From the NCBI RefSeq assembly GCF_000527135.1, contig NZ_AZUP01000001.1, positions 2,976,001 to 3,040,000 on the forward strand: a stretch of DNA of 64,000 nt, written 5' to 3'. A program made the translations under genes and the position numbers. Shown one piece after another: positions 1 to 9,129 of this stretch (its first letter is position 1; the number at the start of each line of letters is the position of its first letter). Under the pieces are notes generated by a model that saw only the letters and a list, made by a program, of their open reading frames with translations, made no database searches and had not been told where the DNA came from. Origin of the DNA: Methyloversatilis discipulorum (GTDB taxonomy: Bacteria > Pseudomonadota > Gammaproteobacteria > Burkholderiales > Rhodocyclaceae).

Positions 1-840
1 ATCGTCGCCGCGATCGACGAGGCGCAGGAATCGTGGAGCCGGCAGATCGACATCCCCGACCCCTTCGGTCCGGGCAAGACGCTGCTGATCCGTGGCTCGC
101 AACTGCCGGCGGCCGGCGGCGGCGGTTTCGTCGTCGTGTTCGACGACATCACGCAGCTCATTTCCGCGCAGCGCAGCGCCGCCTGGGGCGAGGTCGCGCG
201 GCGACTGGCGCACGAAATCAAGAACCCGCTGACGCCGATACAGCTGTCGGCCGAGCGGCTGCAGTTCAAGCTGTCGGACAAGCTCGACGCGGACGGCCAG
301 AAGATGCTGGCGCGCGCCACCTCGACCATCGTCGACCAGGTCGAGGCAATGAAGAACATGGTGAACGCCTTCCGCGACTACGCGCGACTGCCGGCGCCGG
401 CACTGGCGCCGCTCGACCTGAACCGGCTGGTCGACGAAGTGCTCGGCCTGTACGAAACATCGGCCGCGCGCATCGAGCGCCAGCTGTCGCCGGACCTGCC
501 CGACGTGGCCGGCGATGTCGGACAGCTGCGGCAGGTGATCCACAATCTGCTGCAGAACGCGCAGGACGCGCTTGCCGAGGCCGACGCACCCTGCATACAG
601 ATCCAGACGCGGCGCCGGGGGGGGCGAGCGGAACTGGCGGTGCGCGACAACGGCAGCGGCTTTCCGCCGCAGGTGCTGGCGCGCGCCTTCGAACCCTATG
701 TCACGTCAAAGGCGCGTGGCACCGGGCTCGGACTGGCCATCGTCAAGAAGATCGTCGATGAGCACGAAGGACGCATAGAAATAGAGAACGTCGCGCCGCA
801 TGGCGCGGAAATCCGCATCTCGCTGCCACTGGCGGCATGA
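1..840 (+). CDS. ntrY: NtrY-type sensor histidine kinase, C-terminal part
   Basis: The frame is open from the first base, so the membrane-bound sensing part lies outside the window. The visible 279 residues hold the end of a PAS-like domain, a HisKA domain with the phospho-accepting His in RRLAHEIKNPLTPIQ, and an ATPase domain with N box (HNLLQNAQDAL), G1 (VRDNGSGFP) and G2 (GTGLGLAIVKK). All catalytic motifs are present. This H-box wording is typical of NtrY, which acts with NtrX in nitrogen or envelope/redox signalling. The regulator gene starts 15 bases downstream, so the two are probably one operon. The family call is good; the input signal cannot be read here. Confidence 0.85.
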   Translation: MVAAIDEAQESWSRQIDIPDPFGPGKTLLIRGSQLPAAGGGGFVVVFDDITQLISAQRSAAWGEVARRLAHEIKNPLTPIQLSAERLQFKLSDKLDADGQKMLARATSTIVDQVEAMKNMVNAFRDYARLPAPALAPLDLNRLVDEVLGLYETSAARIERQLSPDLPDVAGDVGQLRQVIHNLLQNAQDALAEADAPCIQIQTRRRGGRAELAVRDNGSGFPPQVLARAFEPYVTSKARGTGLGLAIVKKIVDEHEGRIEIENVAPHGAEIRISLPLAA

Positions 841-855
841 AGGAATCAGGGAAGA

Positions 856-2103
856 ATGGCTCGCATACTGGTCGTAGATGACGAAATGGGGATCCGCGAA
901 CTGCTGTCGGAAATCCTCCGGGACGAAGGGCACGACGTGACGCTCGCCGAGAACGCTGCAGCGGCACGCGCTGCACGCACGGCGCAGCGGCCCGATCTGG
1001 TGCTGCTCGACATCTGGATGCCCGACACCGACGGCATTTCGCTGCTCAAGGAATGGGCTTCGGGCGGACAGCTGACGATGCCGGTCATCATGATGTCCGG
1101 CCACGGCACCATCGATTCGGCGGTCGAGGCGACCCGCATCGGCGCGATGGATTTCCTCGAGAAGCCGATCGCGCTGGCCAAGCTGCTGAGCGCGGTCAAG
1201 CGCGCGCTGGCGCGCGGCGCCTCGCCGGAGCAGCGGCCGAGCGCACCGTCACTGAGCGCGGTCGGACGCAGCGGCGCGTTGCGCGACCTGCGACGCAAGA
1301 TAGAACAGATGGCCGCCCGTTCGCGCGTTGTCCTGCTGCGCTGCGGCCCGTCCAGCTTCGGCGAACTGGCGGCGCGCACGCTGGCCGCACCCGGCCGGCG
1401 CTGGCTCGAACTTGCATCGATCAGCGGACCGATCACGCAGGAGCAGCTCGATGCCGCCCGCGGCGGCGTCATCCACACTGGCGACATCAGTCACCTGTCG
1501 CGCATGCAGCAGAAGAACCTCGCCTTCGCGCTGGAGCGGCTCGACCGCCTCGACGCGCGCCTGGTCGGCTGCTGTGCGCAGAGCGCACCGGAGTTGCAGG
1601 CCGCCGGCTGGGACGAGAGCGTGTTGGCCAGACTGTTCGAAATCGTGCTCCCGCTGCCGGCGCTGGCCGAACTGCGTGACGAAGTGGCCGATCTGGCCGA
1701 AGACGTGCTGAAGCACCTGATCGAGGCGGGCGAGGTGCCGGCACGGCGTCTGGCCGAGTCGGCACGCCCGCTGCTGCGTCAGCACGGCTGGCCCGGCGGC
1801 TACGGCGAGCTGGTATCGGTGCTGCGCTCGGCCGCGCTGGCCGCGCTCGACGACGAGGTCGACGCGAGCGCGCTGCGCGCGCTGCTGCGCCCGGCCGGCA
1901 CTCCGGTGCTGCCCGGCCTGGACCAGCCACTGCGCGAAGCGCGCGAGGCCTTCGAGCGCATGTACTTCGAACACCACATGGAACGCGAGGGCGGCAACAT
2001 GACCCGCCTGGCCGAACGCTCGGGGTTGGAGCGCACCCATCTGTACCGCAAGCTGAAGCAGCTCGGGCTGCCGATCGGACGGCGCGGCGAACACCACGAC
2101 TGA
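856..2103 (+). CDS. NtrX-like response regulator with degenerate AAA+ domain
   Basis: 415 residues. A complete receiver domain (about 1-120) has the acidic pocket in VVDDEMGI and the phospho-acceptor in VLLDIWMPDTD. The middle region (about 130-330) aligns in order with a sigma-54 activator AAA+ domain: it starts SAVGRSGALRDLRRKI and ends near WPGGYGELVSVLRSA. However, the Walker A position reads RCGPSSFGELAA without the Lys, Walker B reads GGVIHTGDIS, and no GAFTGA loop is present. The C-terminus is a Fis-type helix-turn-helix (GNMTRLAERSGLERTHLYRKLK). It should receive phosphate from the upstream kinase and bind DNA, but is unlikely to hydrolyse ATP or open sigma-54 promoters. Confidence 0.85.
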   Translation: MARILVVDDEMGIRELLSEILRDEGHDVTLAENAAAARAARTAQRPDLVLLDIWMPDTDGISLLKEWASGGQLTMPVIMMSGHGTIDSAVEATRIGAMDFLEKPIALAKLLSAVKRALARGASPEQRPSAPSLSAVGRSGALRDLRRKIEQMAARSRVVLLRCGPSSFGELAARTLAAPGRRWLELASISGPITQEQLDAARGGVIHTGDISHLSRMQQKNLAFALERLDRLDARLVGCCAQSAPELQAAGWDESVLARLFEIVLPLPALAELRDEVADLAEDVLKHLIEAGEVPARRLAESARPLLRQHGWPGGYGELVSVLRSAALAALDDEVDASALRALLRPAGTPVLPGLDQPLREAREAFERMYFEHHMEREGGNMTRLAERSGLERTHLYRKLKQLGLPIGRRGEHHD

Positions 2104-2183
2104 GGCGCGCCACGCGGCGAGCGCGACCTGGCCCGGCCCTGCCTCTGCGCGCCAGATCCGCGACCCAAAGCTGGGGTGGAGTT

Positions 2184-2277
2184 CTGTGGGAGGGGTCTTC
2201 TGACCCCGACAGCAGCATGTATCGAAGCCGGCGAATTGCAGAGGCCGCATCGCGGTCAGAAAACTGCTCCCACAGGG
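2184..2277. repeat. REP-like palindromic repeat unit
   Basis: The ends CTGTGGGAGGGGTCTTCTGA and the complement of CAGAAAACTGCTCCCACAG form an imperfect inverted repeat around a CATGTATCGAAGCCGG centre. The same GTGGGAG...CTCCCAC family recurs between mreC and mreB and downstream of dbpA. It lies in the 275-base gap before the ComM-type gene, where I see no other gene. Confidence 0.6.
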
Positions 2278-2378
2278 GTGGTGTGCCCGATCCGGTGCGG
2301 CATGCCCTTGCAGCACATGCAAACATGCCATTCGAATTTGCCGTTAGACTTCGTGGCGTCCCATTCCATGACATAGAG

Positions 2379-3878
2379 ATGTCTCTCGCCATCCTGCGCA
2401 GCCGTGCGCTTGCCGGCATGCAGGCGCCGGAGGTTGCGGTCGAAGTCCACGTGTCGAACGGCCTGCCCGCGTTCTCGCTGGTCGGCCTGCCGGACGTCGA
2501 AGTGCGCGAGGCACGCGACCGGGTACGGGCGGCCATCCTCAGTTCCGGCTTCGACTTTCCGGCGCGACGCATCACCGTCAATCTGGCGCCGGCCGACCTG
2601 CCGAAGGAATCCGGCCGTTTCGACCTGCCGATCGCACTGGGCATCCTGATCGCCGCCGGTTCGCTCGAAGCAACGGACATCGACGGCATCGAGTTCGCCG
2701 GCGAACTGTCGCTGACCGGTGCGCTGCGCCCGGTGCGCGGCGCGCTGCCGATGGCGCTCGGCGCCCGCGCCGCCGGCCGCACCTTCGTGCTGCCCGCCGC
2801 GTCGGCGCCGGAAGCGGTGATCGCCGGCGGCATCGACGTGCGCGCCGCGACCTCGCTGCTCGACGTCTGTGCACACCTGTGTGGGCAGTCGACGCTGCCG
2901 CGCGCGGAGCCGGCCAGCGCGCCCGAGCGGGCGGCCTGCGCGGATCTGGCCGACGTGCGCGGGCAGCTCGGCGCCCGCCGCGCACTGGAAATCGCCGCCG
3001 CCGGCAATCATTCGGTGCTGATGTCGGGGCCGCCGGGCACCGGCAAATCGATGCTGGCCGCCCGCTTCCCCGGCCTGCTACCGGACATGGACGAAGCCGA
3101 GGCGCTCGAAACGGCCGCGGTGCTGTCAGGCGCCGGCCTGTTCGACCCGGTGGCGCTGGGCCGCCGCCCCTTTCGCGCCCCGCACCACTCCGCCAGCGCA
3201 GCGGCGCTGGTCGGCGGCGGCGCCATCCCGCGGCCGGGCGAAATATCGCTCGCGCACAACGGCGTACTGTTTCTCGACGAGCTGCCCGAATTCGACCGCC
3301 GCGTGCTGGAGGCATTGCGCGAGCCGCTTGAGACCGGCCACGTGACCATCTCGCGCGCCGCGCACCGCGCCGAGTTTCCGGCCCGTTTCCAGCTGATCGC
3401 GGCGATGAATCCCTGCCCCTGCGGCTACCTCGGCCATCCGTCGGCGCGCTGTCGCTGCACGCCGGACCAGATTGCGCGTTACCGCGGACGCCTGTCGGGA
3501 CCGCTGCTCGACCGCATCGACCTGACGGTGGTCGTACCGCCGCTGTCGGAGCACGAACTGCGCGCCGGCCCCGGCGAGGCGAGTGCCGAAGTGCGGCGGC
3601 GGGTGTGCGCGGCGCGCGCGCTGCAGCAGCAGCGTCAGGGAAAGTCGAACCAGCGGCTTGAGGCGGCGGACATCGACCGTCACTGCCCGCTGGACGACGC
3701 GGCGCGCGCCTTGCTGGCGCAGGCGATGAATCGCCTCAGGCTGTCTGCGCGGGCCTATCACCGCTGCCTGAAGGTGGCGCGGACGATTGCCGATCTGAAC
3801 GGCCGGGAAGTGATTGCGGCGAACGAGGTCGCCGAAGCAGTGCAGTTCCGGCGCGCGCTCGACGCACCGGCCGGGTGA
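2379..3878 (+). CDS. comM: YifB/ComM-type Mg-chelatase-like AAA+ ATPase
   Basis: 499 residues from the ATG at 2379. An earlier in-frame ATG at 2217 lies inside the repeat upstream and would add an unconserved tail. The N-terminal ChlI-like domain (about 1-165) is a Lon-like fold. The AAA+ core has Walker A GPPGTGKSM, Walker B VLFLDELPEF and sensor AAMNPCPCGYLGH with the family's Cys cluster. The C-terminal Mg-chelatase subdomain follows. Family members such as ComM act as branch-migration helicases that integrate incoming DNA during natural transformation. Length is normal for the family. Confidence 0.9.
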   Translation: MSLAILRSRALAGMQAPEVAVEVHVSNGLPAFSLVGLPDVEVREARDRVRAAILSSGFDFPARRITVNLAPADLPKESGRFDLPIALGILIAAGSLEATDIDGIEFAGELSLTGALRPVRGALPMALGARAAGRTFVLPAASAPEAVIAGGIDVRAATSLLDVCAHLCGQSTLPRAEPASAPERAACADLADVRGQLGARRALEIAAAGNHSVLMSGPPGTGKSMLAARFPGLLPDMDEAEALETAAVLSGAGLFDPVALGRRPFRAPHHSASAAALVGGGAIPRPGEISLAHNGVLFLDELPEFDRRVLEALREPLETGHVTISRAAHRAEFPARFQLIAAMNPCPCGYLGHPSARCRCTPDQIARYRGRLSGPLLDRIDLTVVVPPLSEHELRAGPGEASAEVRRRVCAARALQQQRQGKSNQRLEAADIDRHCPLDDAARALLAQAMNRLRLSARAYHRCLKVARTIADLNGREVIAANEVAEAVQFRRALDAPAG

Positions 3879-3888
3879 GGGCGGACGC

Positions 3889-4515
3889 TCAGCGGTTGCC
3901 GGCGATCTCGCGAAAGCGCACGCGGTCCTCTTCGAAGCGCTTCTTGGTGTCGGCCAGATCGCGCTCCTTCTGCGCGATGTTCTCGCCGATCTGCCGCAAA
4001 TCCTCGCCGTTGGTGTCCAGCCTGTCCTTGAGTCCGGACGGCACGCGCTTGCTCTTCGCGGTGAATCCGGCGGCGTCCTTTTCCAGCTTCTTCTGGCGCT
4101 CGCTCAAGGTCTGCTGCTGTTCGCGCAGGCGGGCCAGCAGTTCCTCGATATCGGCGATACGACGGTCGCGCGCGGCATCGATCTCGCGTTCGCTGGTGTA
4201 GGTGTTCAGCAGCGTGGTGTCGCGGCGGCGCTGCTCCTGGCGCACCATGTCCTCGTCGCGCGCCTTCTTCGCCTCGGCATCGCGCTTGGCCCGTTGCGCC
4301 TCGGTCATCGGCGCCTCGACCTGCTTGACCGTCGCGCCCTGGCTGTTCAGCTCACGATAGCCACGGTCGGCACAGGCAGCCGGGAGCACGTCACCGCACA
4401 CCTGCTGGCCGCGCGCGTCCTTGCAGCAATAGACGCGCGCCTCGCTCGCCGGCACGTGCAGCAGGGCCAGCGCAAGCAGGCCCGGCACGAGGTGACGCAG
4501 ATTCCCGGGTTTCAT
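3889..4515 (-). CDS. DUF4124-domain exported coiled-coil protein
   Basis: 208 residues. A signal peptide (to about residue 27, ...VPASEARVY) precedes a short DUF4124-like segment with paired cysteines (YCCKDARGQQVCGDVLPAAC). Most of the rest is charged and predicted coiled coil (EELLARLREQQQTLSERQKK and following). Probably a periplasmic structural protein; the specific function is unknown. It lies 2 bases downstream of pyrE on the same strand and converges with comM, 10 bases away. Confidence 0.75.
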   Translation of the reverse strand: MKPGNLRHLVPGLLALALLHVPASEARVYCCKDARGQQVCGDVLPAACADRGYRELNSQGATVKQVEAPMTEAQRAKRDAEAKKARDEDMVRQEQRRRDTTLLNTYTSEREIDAARDRRIADIEELLARLREQQQTLSERQKKLEKDAAGFTAKSKRVPSGLKDRLDTNGEDLRQIGENIAQKERDLADTKKRFEEDRVRFREIAGNR

Positions 4516-4517
4516 CT

Positions 4518-5171
4518 TCAGCCATTCACTCCATATTTCGCGCGGTAGGCACGCACCGCGTCGAGATTGCCCTGCATGCCCGGGCTTTCCTGCAGATAGC
4601 CGACCAGATCGTCGAGCGTGGCGCAGGCAACCACCGGCATGCCGTAAGAACGTTCCACTTCCTGAACCGCTGACAATTGTCCGGTGCCCCGCTCCATGCG
4701 GTCGAGGGCAATCGCCACACCGGCCGGTTCGGCGCCGGCGGCGCGGATCAGTTCGACCGACTCGCGCACCGAGGTGCCCGCGCTGATCACGTCGTCGATG
4801 ATGAGCACCCGTCCCTTCAGCGGCGCCCCGATCAGCGTGCCGCCTTCGCCGTGGTCCTTGGCTTCCTTGCGATTGAACGCGAAGGGCAGGTCACGACCGT
4901 GCTGCGCGATCTGCATCGCGGTACCTGCGGCCAGAACGATGCCCTTGTAGGCCGGTCCGAACAGCATGTCGAACTGCGGCGCACGACTGATGATCGTATC
5001 GGCATAGAAGCTGCAAAGCTTGAGCACCGAAGCACCGCTGTTGAACAGCCCGGCGTTGAAGAAGTAGGGGGATTCGCGCCCCGCTTTGGTGGTGAAGCTG
5101 CCGAAGCGCAGCACGCCGGTATCGACGGCGAACTTCACGAATTCACGTCTAGAATCCACGGGCTTTTCCAA
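4518..5171 (-). CDS. pyrE: Orotate phosphoribosyltransferase
   Basis: 217 residues. Transfers phosphoribosyl from PRPP to orotate, giving OMP in pyrimidine synthesis; cytosolic dimer. The PRPP-binding motif [13 protein letters not shown] is intact, and the N-terminal segment [21 protein letters not shown] is the conserved orotate-binding start of the proteobacterial type. Divergent from exoA with a 20-base gap, an arrangement common in proteobacteria. Confidence 0.95.
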   Translation of the reverse strand: MEKPVDSRREFVKFAVDTGVLRFGSFTTKAGRESPYFFNAGLFNSGASVLKLCSFYADTIISRAPQFDMLFGPAYKGIVLAAGTAMQIAQHGRDLPFAFNRKEAKDHGEGGTLIGAPLKGRVLIIDDVISAGTSVRESVELIRAAGAEPAGVAIALDRMERGTGQLSAVQEVERSYGMPVVACATLDDLVGYLQESPGMQGNLDAVRAYRAKYGVNG

Positions 5172-5191
5172 TCAGAACGGACAAACCGGCC

Positions 5192-5986
5192 ATGTTACGT
5201 ATCGTGTCGCTCAACCTCAACGGTATCCGCTCGGCCACCACCAAGGGCGTGTGGGACTGGGTCGCCGGCACGGCGCCGGACGTGCTGTGCGTGCAGGAAC
5301 TGAAGGCGCAGGAGGCCGACCTCGATGCGTCGATGCGCGCACCGGTGGCGATGGGCGGTCGCGACGGGCATTTCCACTATGCGCTAAAGAAGGGCTACAG
5401 CGGCGTCGGCCTGTACGCGCGGCGACAGCCGTCGCGGGTGATCACCGGCTTCGGCGTCGAGGAATTCGACAACGAAGGCCGCTACGTCGAGGCCGACTTC
5501 GGCGATGTGACGGTGATTTCGCTCTACCTGCCCTCCGGTTCCAGTGCGCCCGAACGCCAGGAGGCCAAGTTCCGCTTCCTCGACCGCTTCCAGCCGCATC
5601 TGGCCGCGCTGCGGGCCAGTGGGCGCGAGATCGTGGTGTGTGGCGACTGGAACATCGCGCACCAGGAAATCGACCTGAAGAACTGGAAGGGCAATCTGAA
5701 GAACTCGGGCTTCCTGCCGGAAGAGCGCGCCTGGATGACCGCGCTGCTGGGCGCGGGCGGCTGGGTGGACGTCTATCGCACGCTGCACCCGGACGCCACC
5801 GACGACTGCTACACCTGGTGGAGCAATCGCGGCCAGGCCCGCGCGAAGAACGTGGGCTGGCGCATCGACTACCAGATCGCCACTCCGGGCATCGCGGCAA
5901 AGGCCCGTGCGGCAAGCGTCTACAAGGACGTACGCTTCAGCGATCATGCTCCACTCATTGTCGACTACGATGTCGATATCGCGTGA
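5192..5986 (+). CDS. xthA: Exodeoxyribonuclease III family AP endonuclease
   Basis: 264 residues, the usual family length. Removes abasic sites and 3' blocks in base-excision repair. Metal and catalytic motifs are visible: SLNLNGIRSA, LCVQELKAQ, GDWNIAH, and the C-terminal RIDYQIAT and FSDHAPLIVDYD. Starts at the ATG beginning MLRIVSLNLNG, divergently from pyrE, so the two promoters must overlap in or beyond the 20-base gap. A paralogue outside the window cannot be excluded, so the symbol is family level. Confidence 0.93.
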   Translation: MLRIVSLNLNGIRSATTKGVWDWVAGTAPDVLCVQELKAQEADLDASMRAPVAMGGRDGHFHYALKKGYSGVGLYARRQPSRVITGFGVEEFDNEGRYVEADFGDVTVISLYLPSGSSAPERQEAKFRFLDRFQPHLAALRASGREIVVCGDWNIAHQEIDLKNWKGNLKNSGFLPEERAWMTALLGAGGWVDVYRTLHPDATDDCYTWWSNRGQARAKNVGWRIDYQIATPGIAAKARAASVYKDVRFSDHAPLIVDYDVDIA

Positions 5987-6023
5987 ATCCCGAAGTCATC
6001 GCCCGTCCGTCGAAAGGACCGTC

Positions 6024-7055
6024 ATGAAAGCTCTGCGCAGTCTCGCTCTCGCCGCCGCTCTGGGTCTTTCGCTGCCGGCCGCGGCTGAATGGAACGAACT
6101 GGTCGTGTTCGGCGACAGCCTGTCGGACACTGGCAACTTCCAGACGCTGAGCTCCGGTCTCTTCCCGTCCGCGCTGTTCGGCTACGCGCCGGGGCGCTTT
6201 TCCAACGGCCCGGTGGCGGTCGAGTACCTGGCCGCCTGGCTCAACCTGCCGCTGGACAACCATGCGGTGGGCGGCGCGCGCACCGGCACGCCGACTGGCG
6301 GCGGCTCCGACAACTATGTCGAGGACACCAGCCAGGGCGCACAGCTTGCAAGCCTGCTGCAGAAATCTCCGGGCTGGCTGAACGGCACCGGCATCAGCGC
6401 CCAGGTGGTTGACTACGTAGCCGGAGGCGGCGGTGGCGCCGACAAGCTCTACTTCATCTGGGGTGGCCCGAACGACTATTTCCTGCCCGCCTCGCTGACC
6501 ACGCCCGCCACCGTGGGCAATGCGGTGGGCAATCTGCAGACGGCGATCACCTCGCTGTACGCGGCGGGCGCACGTGATTTCCTGATTCCCAACATGCCCG
6601 ACCTCGGCCTGACGCCCTCCTTTGTCGAGGAAGGTCCGCTGGCGGCCGGTCTGGCCAGTTCGGTGTCGGCCGCCCACAACGCCGCGCTCGCGCTGATGCT
6701 CGAGCAGCTCGACCTGAATCTGGCGGATGCCCGCTTCCGCACGGTCGACGTATCGGGCCTGCTCAATGACGTGGCGCTTGATCCCAGTCAGTACGGCTTC
6801 ACCAATATAGATACACCCTGCCAGACACTGGCAGGCTGCCCGGCCAATCCGGCGGGCTATCTGTTCTGGGACGACGTCCACATCACAACGGCCGGTCATC
6901 AGGCCGTGGCGACCGCGTTTCTCGCCGCGGCCCTGGTTCCGGAGGCAGAGCGCTGGGCCATGCTGCTGGCCGGCCTGAGCCTGCTCGGTGTAGCCCGTCG
7001 CCTACAGTGGAAGCGCCCGGCCGACGACACCGTTGCGTTGCGGCCCGCAACCTGA
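6024..7055 (+). CDS. GDSL-family esterase/lipase with PEP-CTERM-like tail
   Basis: 343 residues from the ATG at 6024, preceded by GAAAGGA. A signal peptide (to about residue 21, LSLPAAAEWN) is followed by the block I motif VVFGDSLSDTGNF with the nucleophilic Ser, block III WGGPNDYF and block V DDVHITTAGH, so the catalytic Ser-Asp-His is complete. Near the C-terminus VPEAERWAMLLAGLSLLG plus Arg is a PEP-CTERM sorting signal variant (recognised by EpsH/exosortase). It is followed by about 20 extra residues, which is unusual. Secreted or surface esterase; substrate unknown. Confidence 0.85.
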   Translation: MKALRSLALAAALGLSLPAAAEWNELVVFGDSLSDTGNFQTLSSGLFPSALFGYAPGRFSNGPVAVEYLAAWLNLPLDNHAVGGARTGTPTGGGSDNYVEDTSQGAQLASLLQKSPGWLNGTGISAQVVDYVAGGGGGADKLYFIWGGPNDYFLPASLTTPATVGNAVGNLQTAITSLYAAGARDFLIPNMPDLGLTPSFVEEGPLAAGLASSVSAAHNAALALMLEQLDLNLADARFRTVDVSGLLNDVALDPSQYGFTNIDTPCQTLAGCPANPAGYLFWDDVHITTAGHQAVATAFLAAALVPEAERWAMLLAGLSLLGVARRLQWKRPADDTVALRPAT

Positions 7056-7064
7056 ACGGCTAAC

Positions 7065-7082
7065 TTCGGGGTCTGCCCCGAA
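7065..7082 (+). terminator. Hairpin after the esterase gene
   Basis: TTCGGGG-TCTG-CCCCGAA, a 7-bp perfect stem 10 bases after the esterase stop. No U-run follows, so it may stabilise an mRNA end rather than terminate transcription. Confidence 0.4.
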
Positions 7083-7110
7083 ATGACTTCACTCGCAAAG
7101 GAGAAGAGCA

Positions 7111-7431
7111 ATGTCCGAACTGATCGATCAGAACACCGTCACCAAGGAAAAGCTGGTTGCAGACCTGAAGGTGGTCATCTCCGACGCCGAAGAACTGCTG
7201 CGTGTGACCGCCAACCAGGCCGGCGAGAAGGTGGGCGAACTGCGCGTGCGCATGCAGGAAAATCTCACCTCCGCACGTCACAAACTGGCCGATGCGGAAG
7301 CGGCGCTGAAGGAAAAGTCGCGCGAAGTGGCCCGCGCCACCGACGACTACGTGCATGAACACCCGTGGAAGTCGATCGGCGTCGCCGCTGGCGTAGGTCT
7401 GCTGGTCGGTCTGCTGATCGGCCGCCGCTGA
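7111..7431 (+). CDS. DUF883 (ElaB/YqjD-type) inner-membrane protein
   Basis: 106 residues: an amphipathic, coiled-coil N-terminal part (LVADLKVVISDAEELLRVTA), then the conserved VHEHPWKSIGVAAGVGLLVG with one C-terminal membrane anchor and a GRR end. This matches the YqjD/ElaB family, tail-anchored proteins linked to ribosome hibernation in stationary phase in E. coli. An AAAGGAGAAG ribosome site lies just upstream. First of a tight three-gene set like yqjDEK. Confidence 0.88.
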   Translation: MSELIDQNTVTKEKLVADLKVVISDAEELLRVTANQAGEKVGELRVRMQENLTSARHKLADAEAALKEKSREVARATDDYVHEHPWKSIGVAAGVGLLVGLLIGRR

Positions 7432-7438
7432 GCTCGCG

Positions 7439-7819
7439 ATGGCCGCATCGCCCCGGCCTGAGCGCCTCGCCGTATCGCTGAAGGGATTCGTTTCCAGCCT
7501 GATCGAGATCGTTCACGTCAGGCTGGAACTGATCACCGTCGAAGCGCGCGACGAAGCGCTGCGCCTGACCGAACTGCTGGTCTATGGCGCGCTGGCCATC
7601 GCCTTCCTCACCTTCGGCATCGCCTTCCTGGCGGTGCTGCTGACGGTGCTGCTGTGGGACAGCCACCGTCTGCTGGTGCTGACGCTGTTTTCGACGCTGT
7701 TCATTACGCTGGGCGTGGTCGCCGCGGTCATCGCCCGCGCGCGCATGGCCGAAGGCACGCGGCTGTTCGCATCCACGCTTGACGAGCTGAAGCGCGACCG
7801 CGACGCGCTGGGCCGATGA
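7439..7819 (+). CDS. Phage-holin-like YqjE family membrane protein
   Basis: 126 residues with two long hydrophobic segments (about 42-68 and 76-98) and a charged C-terminal end (ASTLDELKRDRDALGR). The family (DUF1469, YqjE) is named for superficial similarity to holins and is normally found between YqjD and YqjK, as here. The start is 7 bases after the upstream stop. Exact role unknown. Confidence 0.82.
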   Translation: MAASPRPERLAVSLKGFVSSLIEIVHVRLELITVEARDEALRLTELLVYGALAIAFLTFGIAFLAVLLTVLLWDSHRLLVLTLFSTLFITLGVVAAVIARARMAEGTRLFASTLDELKRDRDALGR

Positions 7820-8106
7820 ACGAACGGCGCCTGCGTCTGGCCCTTGCGCGAGAGCGGCTGGTCGAACGATCACGCCGTCTGCGCGTCGAAGCGGCAACGC
7901 AATCGGCGGTTCTCGACCCGGTCCTGAACGTCGGCGATCAGATCCGCGCTGGAGCCGCCTGGGTGCGCGGTCACCCGGAGGCGCTGGCGGCTGCGCTGGT
8001 CGGGTTCGCGCTCGTGCGCCCGCGGCGCGTCTGGCGCTGGGGCCTGCGGCTGTGGGGGGCCTGGCGGCTGCTCGGCACGCTGCAGCACCGCTTGACCTCC
8101 CGCTGA
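7816..8106 (+). CDS. YqjK-like small basic protein
   Basis: 96 residues, Arg-rich, starting with an ATGA overlap with the yqjE-like stop, so translation is probably coupled. The N-terminal half is a charged helix (RERLVERSRRLRVEAA) and the C-terminal half carries a weak hydrophobic patch. Assignment rests mostly on position after the YqjD/YqjE pair. Confidence 0.65.
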   Translation: MNERRLRLALARERLVERSRRLRVEAATQSAVLDPVLNVGDQIRAGAAWVRGHPEALAAALVGFALVRPRRVWRWGLRLWGAWRLLGTLQHRLTSR

Positions 8107-8176
8107 GCGACGGGCGCTCAAGTTTTCCGGCAGGACGCCGAATTCAGCTCATTACCACCGAATCCCCGCTCCTCCG

Positions 8177-9034
8177 ATGACCACACACTCCGCACAGGAA
8201 CTGGCGCGCAGAACGACCGAGCTGGTCACGCTGCCTGCCATCTACCACCGGGTGAAGCAGGTCATCGACGACCCGGATGGCTCGGTGATCGAACTGGCCA
8301 AGGTGGTGGCCGCCGACCCCGGCATCACGATGCGCGTGCTGCGCGTCGTCAACAGCGTGTTCTACGGCTTCCCGGGCAAGATCGAAACGATGCAGCGCGC
8401 GGTGAGCGTGCTCGGCATGCAGCAGGTGCACGACATCGTGCTGGCGACGACGGTGACCGCCGTATTCGCCGGCATGCGCCCGGAACGCATGGATGTCGCC
8501 CGCTTCTGGCGGGCCTCGGCGATGCGCGGCCTGCTGTCGCGCGCGGCCGCCAAGAGCTGCGGCCTGCTCGACGCCGAGCGGCTGTTTGTCGGCGGCATGC
8601 TGGCCGACATCGGCCACATGGTCATGTACATGCACACACCGCAGGAGTCGGAACAGGCGCTGGTCGACAGCCGTGCAACCGGCGCACCGATCGAGCATCT
8701 GGAACGCGAAATCGTTGGCTGCGACTACGCCGCAGTGGGCGAAGCCCTGCTGACCGAATGGCGGCTGCCACGCAGCTTTGCTGTCGCCATCGGCGCCCAG
8801 ATCGATCCGGCGCACGGCGCGCCGCACGAATTCGAAGCTTCGCTGCTGCATCTGGCGCGGCACGCGGTCGGCTACGACGCGGAACTGATCGATTCGGCCC
8901 GCATCGTCGCCTCGGCCTCGCCGGCCGCCTGGCAGATCACCCGGCTGGAGCCGCAGGCCTTCGAAGGCGCCTGCGCCGAAGCGGGCAGCTCGCTGGCGGC
9001 GGTGATGGGGCTGTTCTTCTCCGAGTACGCGTAG
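8177..9034 (+). CDS. HDOD-domain signalling protein
   Basis: 285 residues that are nearly all HDOD domain: LPAIYHRVKQVIDDPDGSV, AADPGITMRVLRVVNSVFYG and GMLADIGHMVMYM are the family's characteristic stretches. HDOD proteins lack phosphodiesterase metal ligands and act as scaffolds in signalling, motility and biofilm pathways. No receiver or GGDEF domain is fused here. Preceded by a 70-base gap with no clear promoter. Confidence 0.85.
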   Translation: MTTHSAQELARRTTELVTLPAIYHRVKQVIDDPDGSVIELAKVVAADPGITMRVLRVVNSVFYGFPGKIETMQRAVSVLGMQQVHDIVLATTVTAVFAGMRPERMDVARFWRASAMRGLLSRAAAKSCGLLDAERLFVGGMLADIGHMVMYMHTPQESEQALVDSRATGAPIEHLEREIVGCDYAAVGEALLTEWRLPRSFAVAIGAQIDPAHGAPHEFEASLLHLARHAVGYDAELIDSARIVASASPAAWQITRLEPQAFEGACAEAGSSLAAVMGLFFSEYA

Positions 9035-9129
9035 TCGCCTGATCGGCGCATCGCGACCCGTCGCAGACCGGACGGAAGGCGCGGGCACTGGTATCTTCCC
9101 GCTTACCTGCCGTCTCACTCCGTCCGCCC

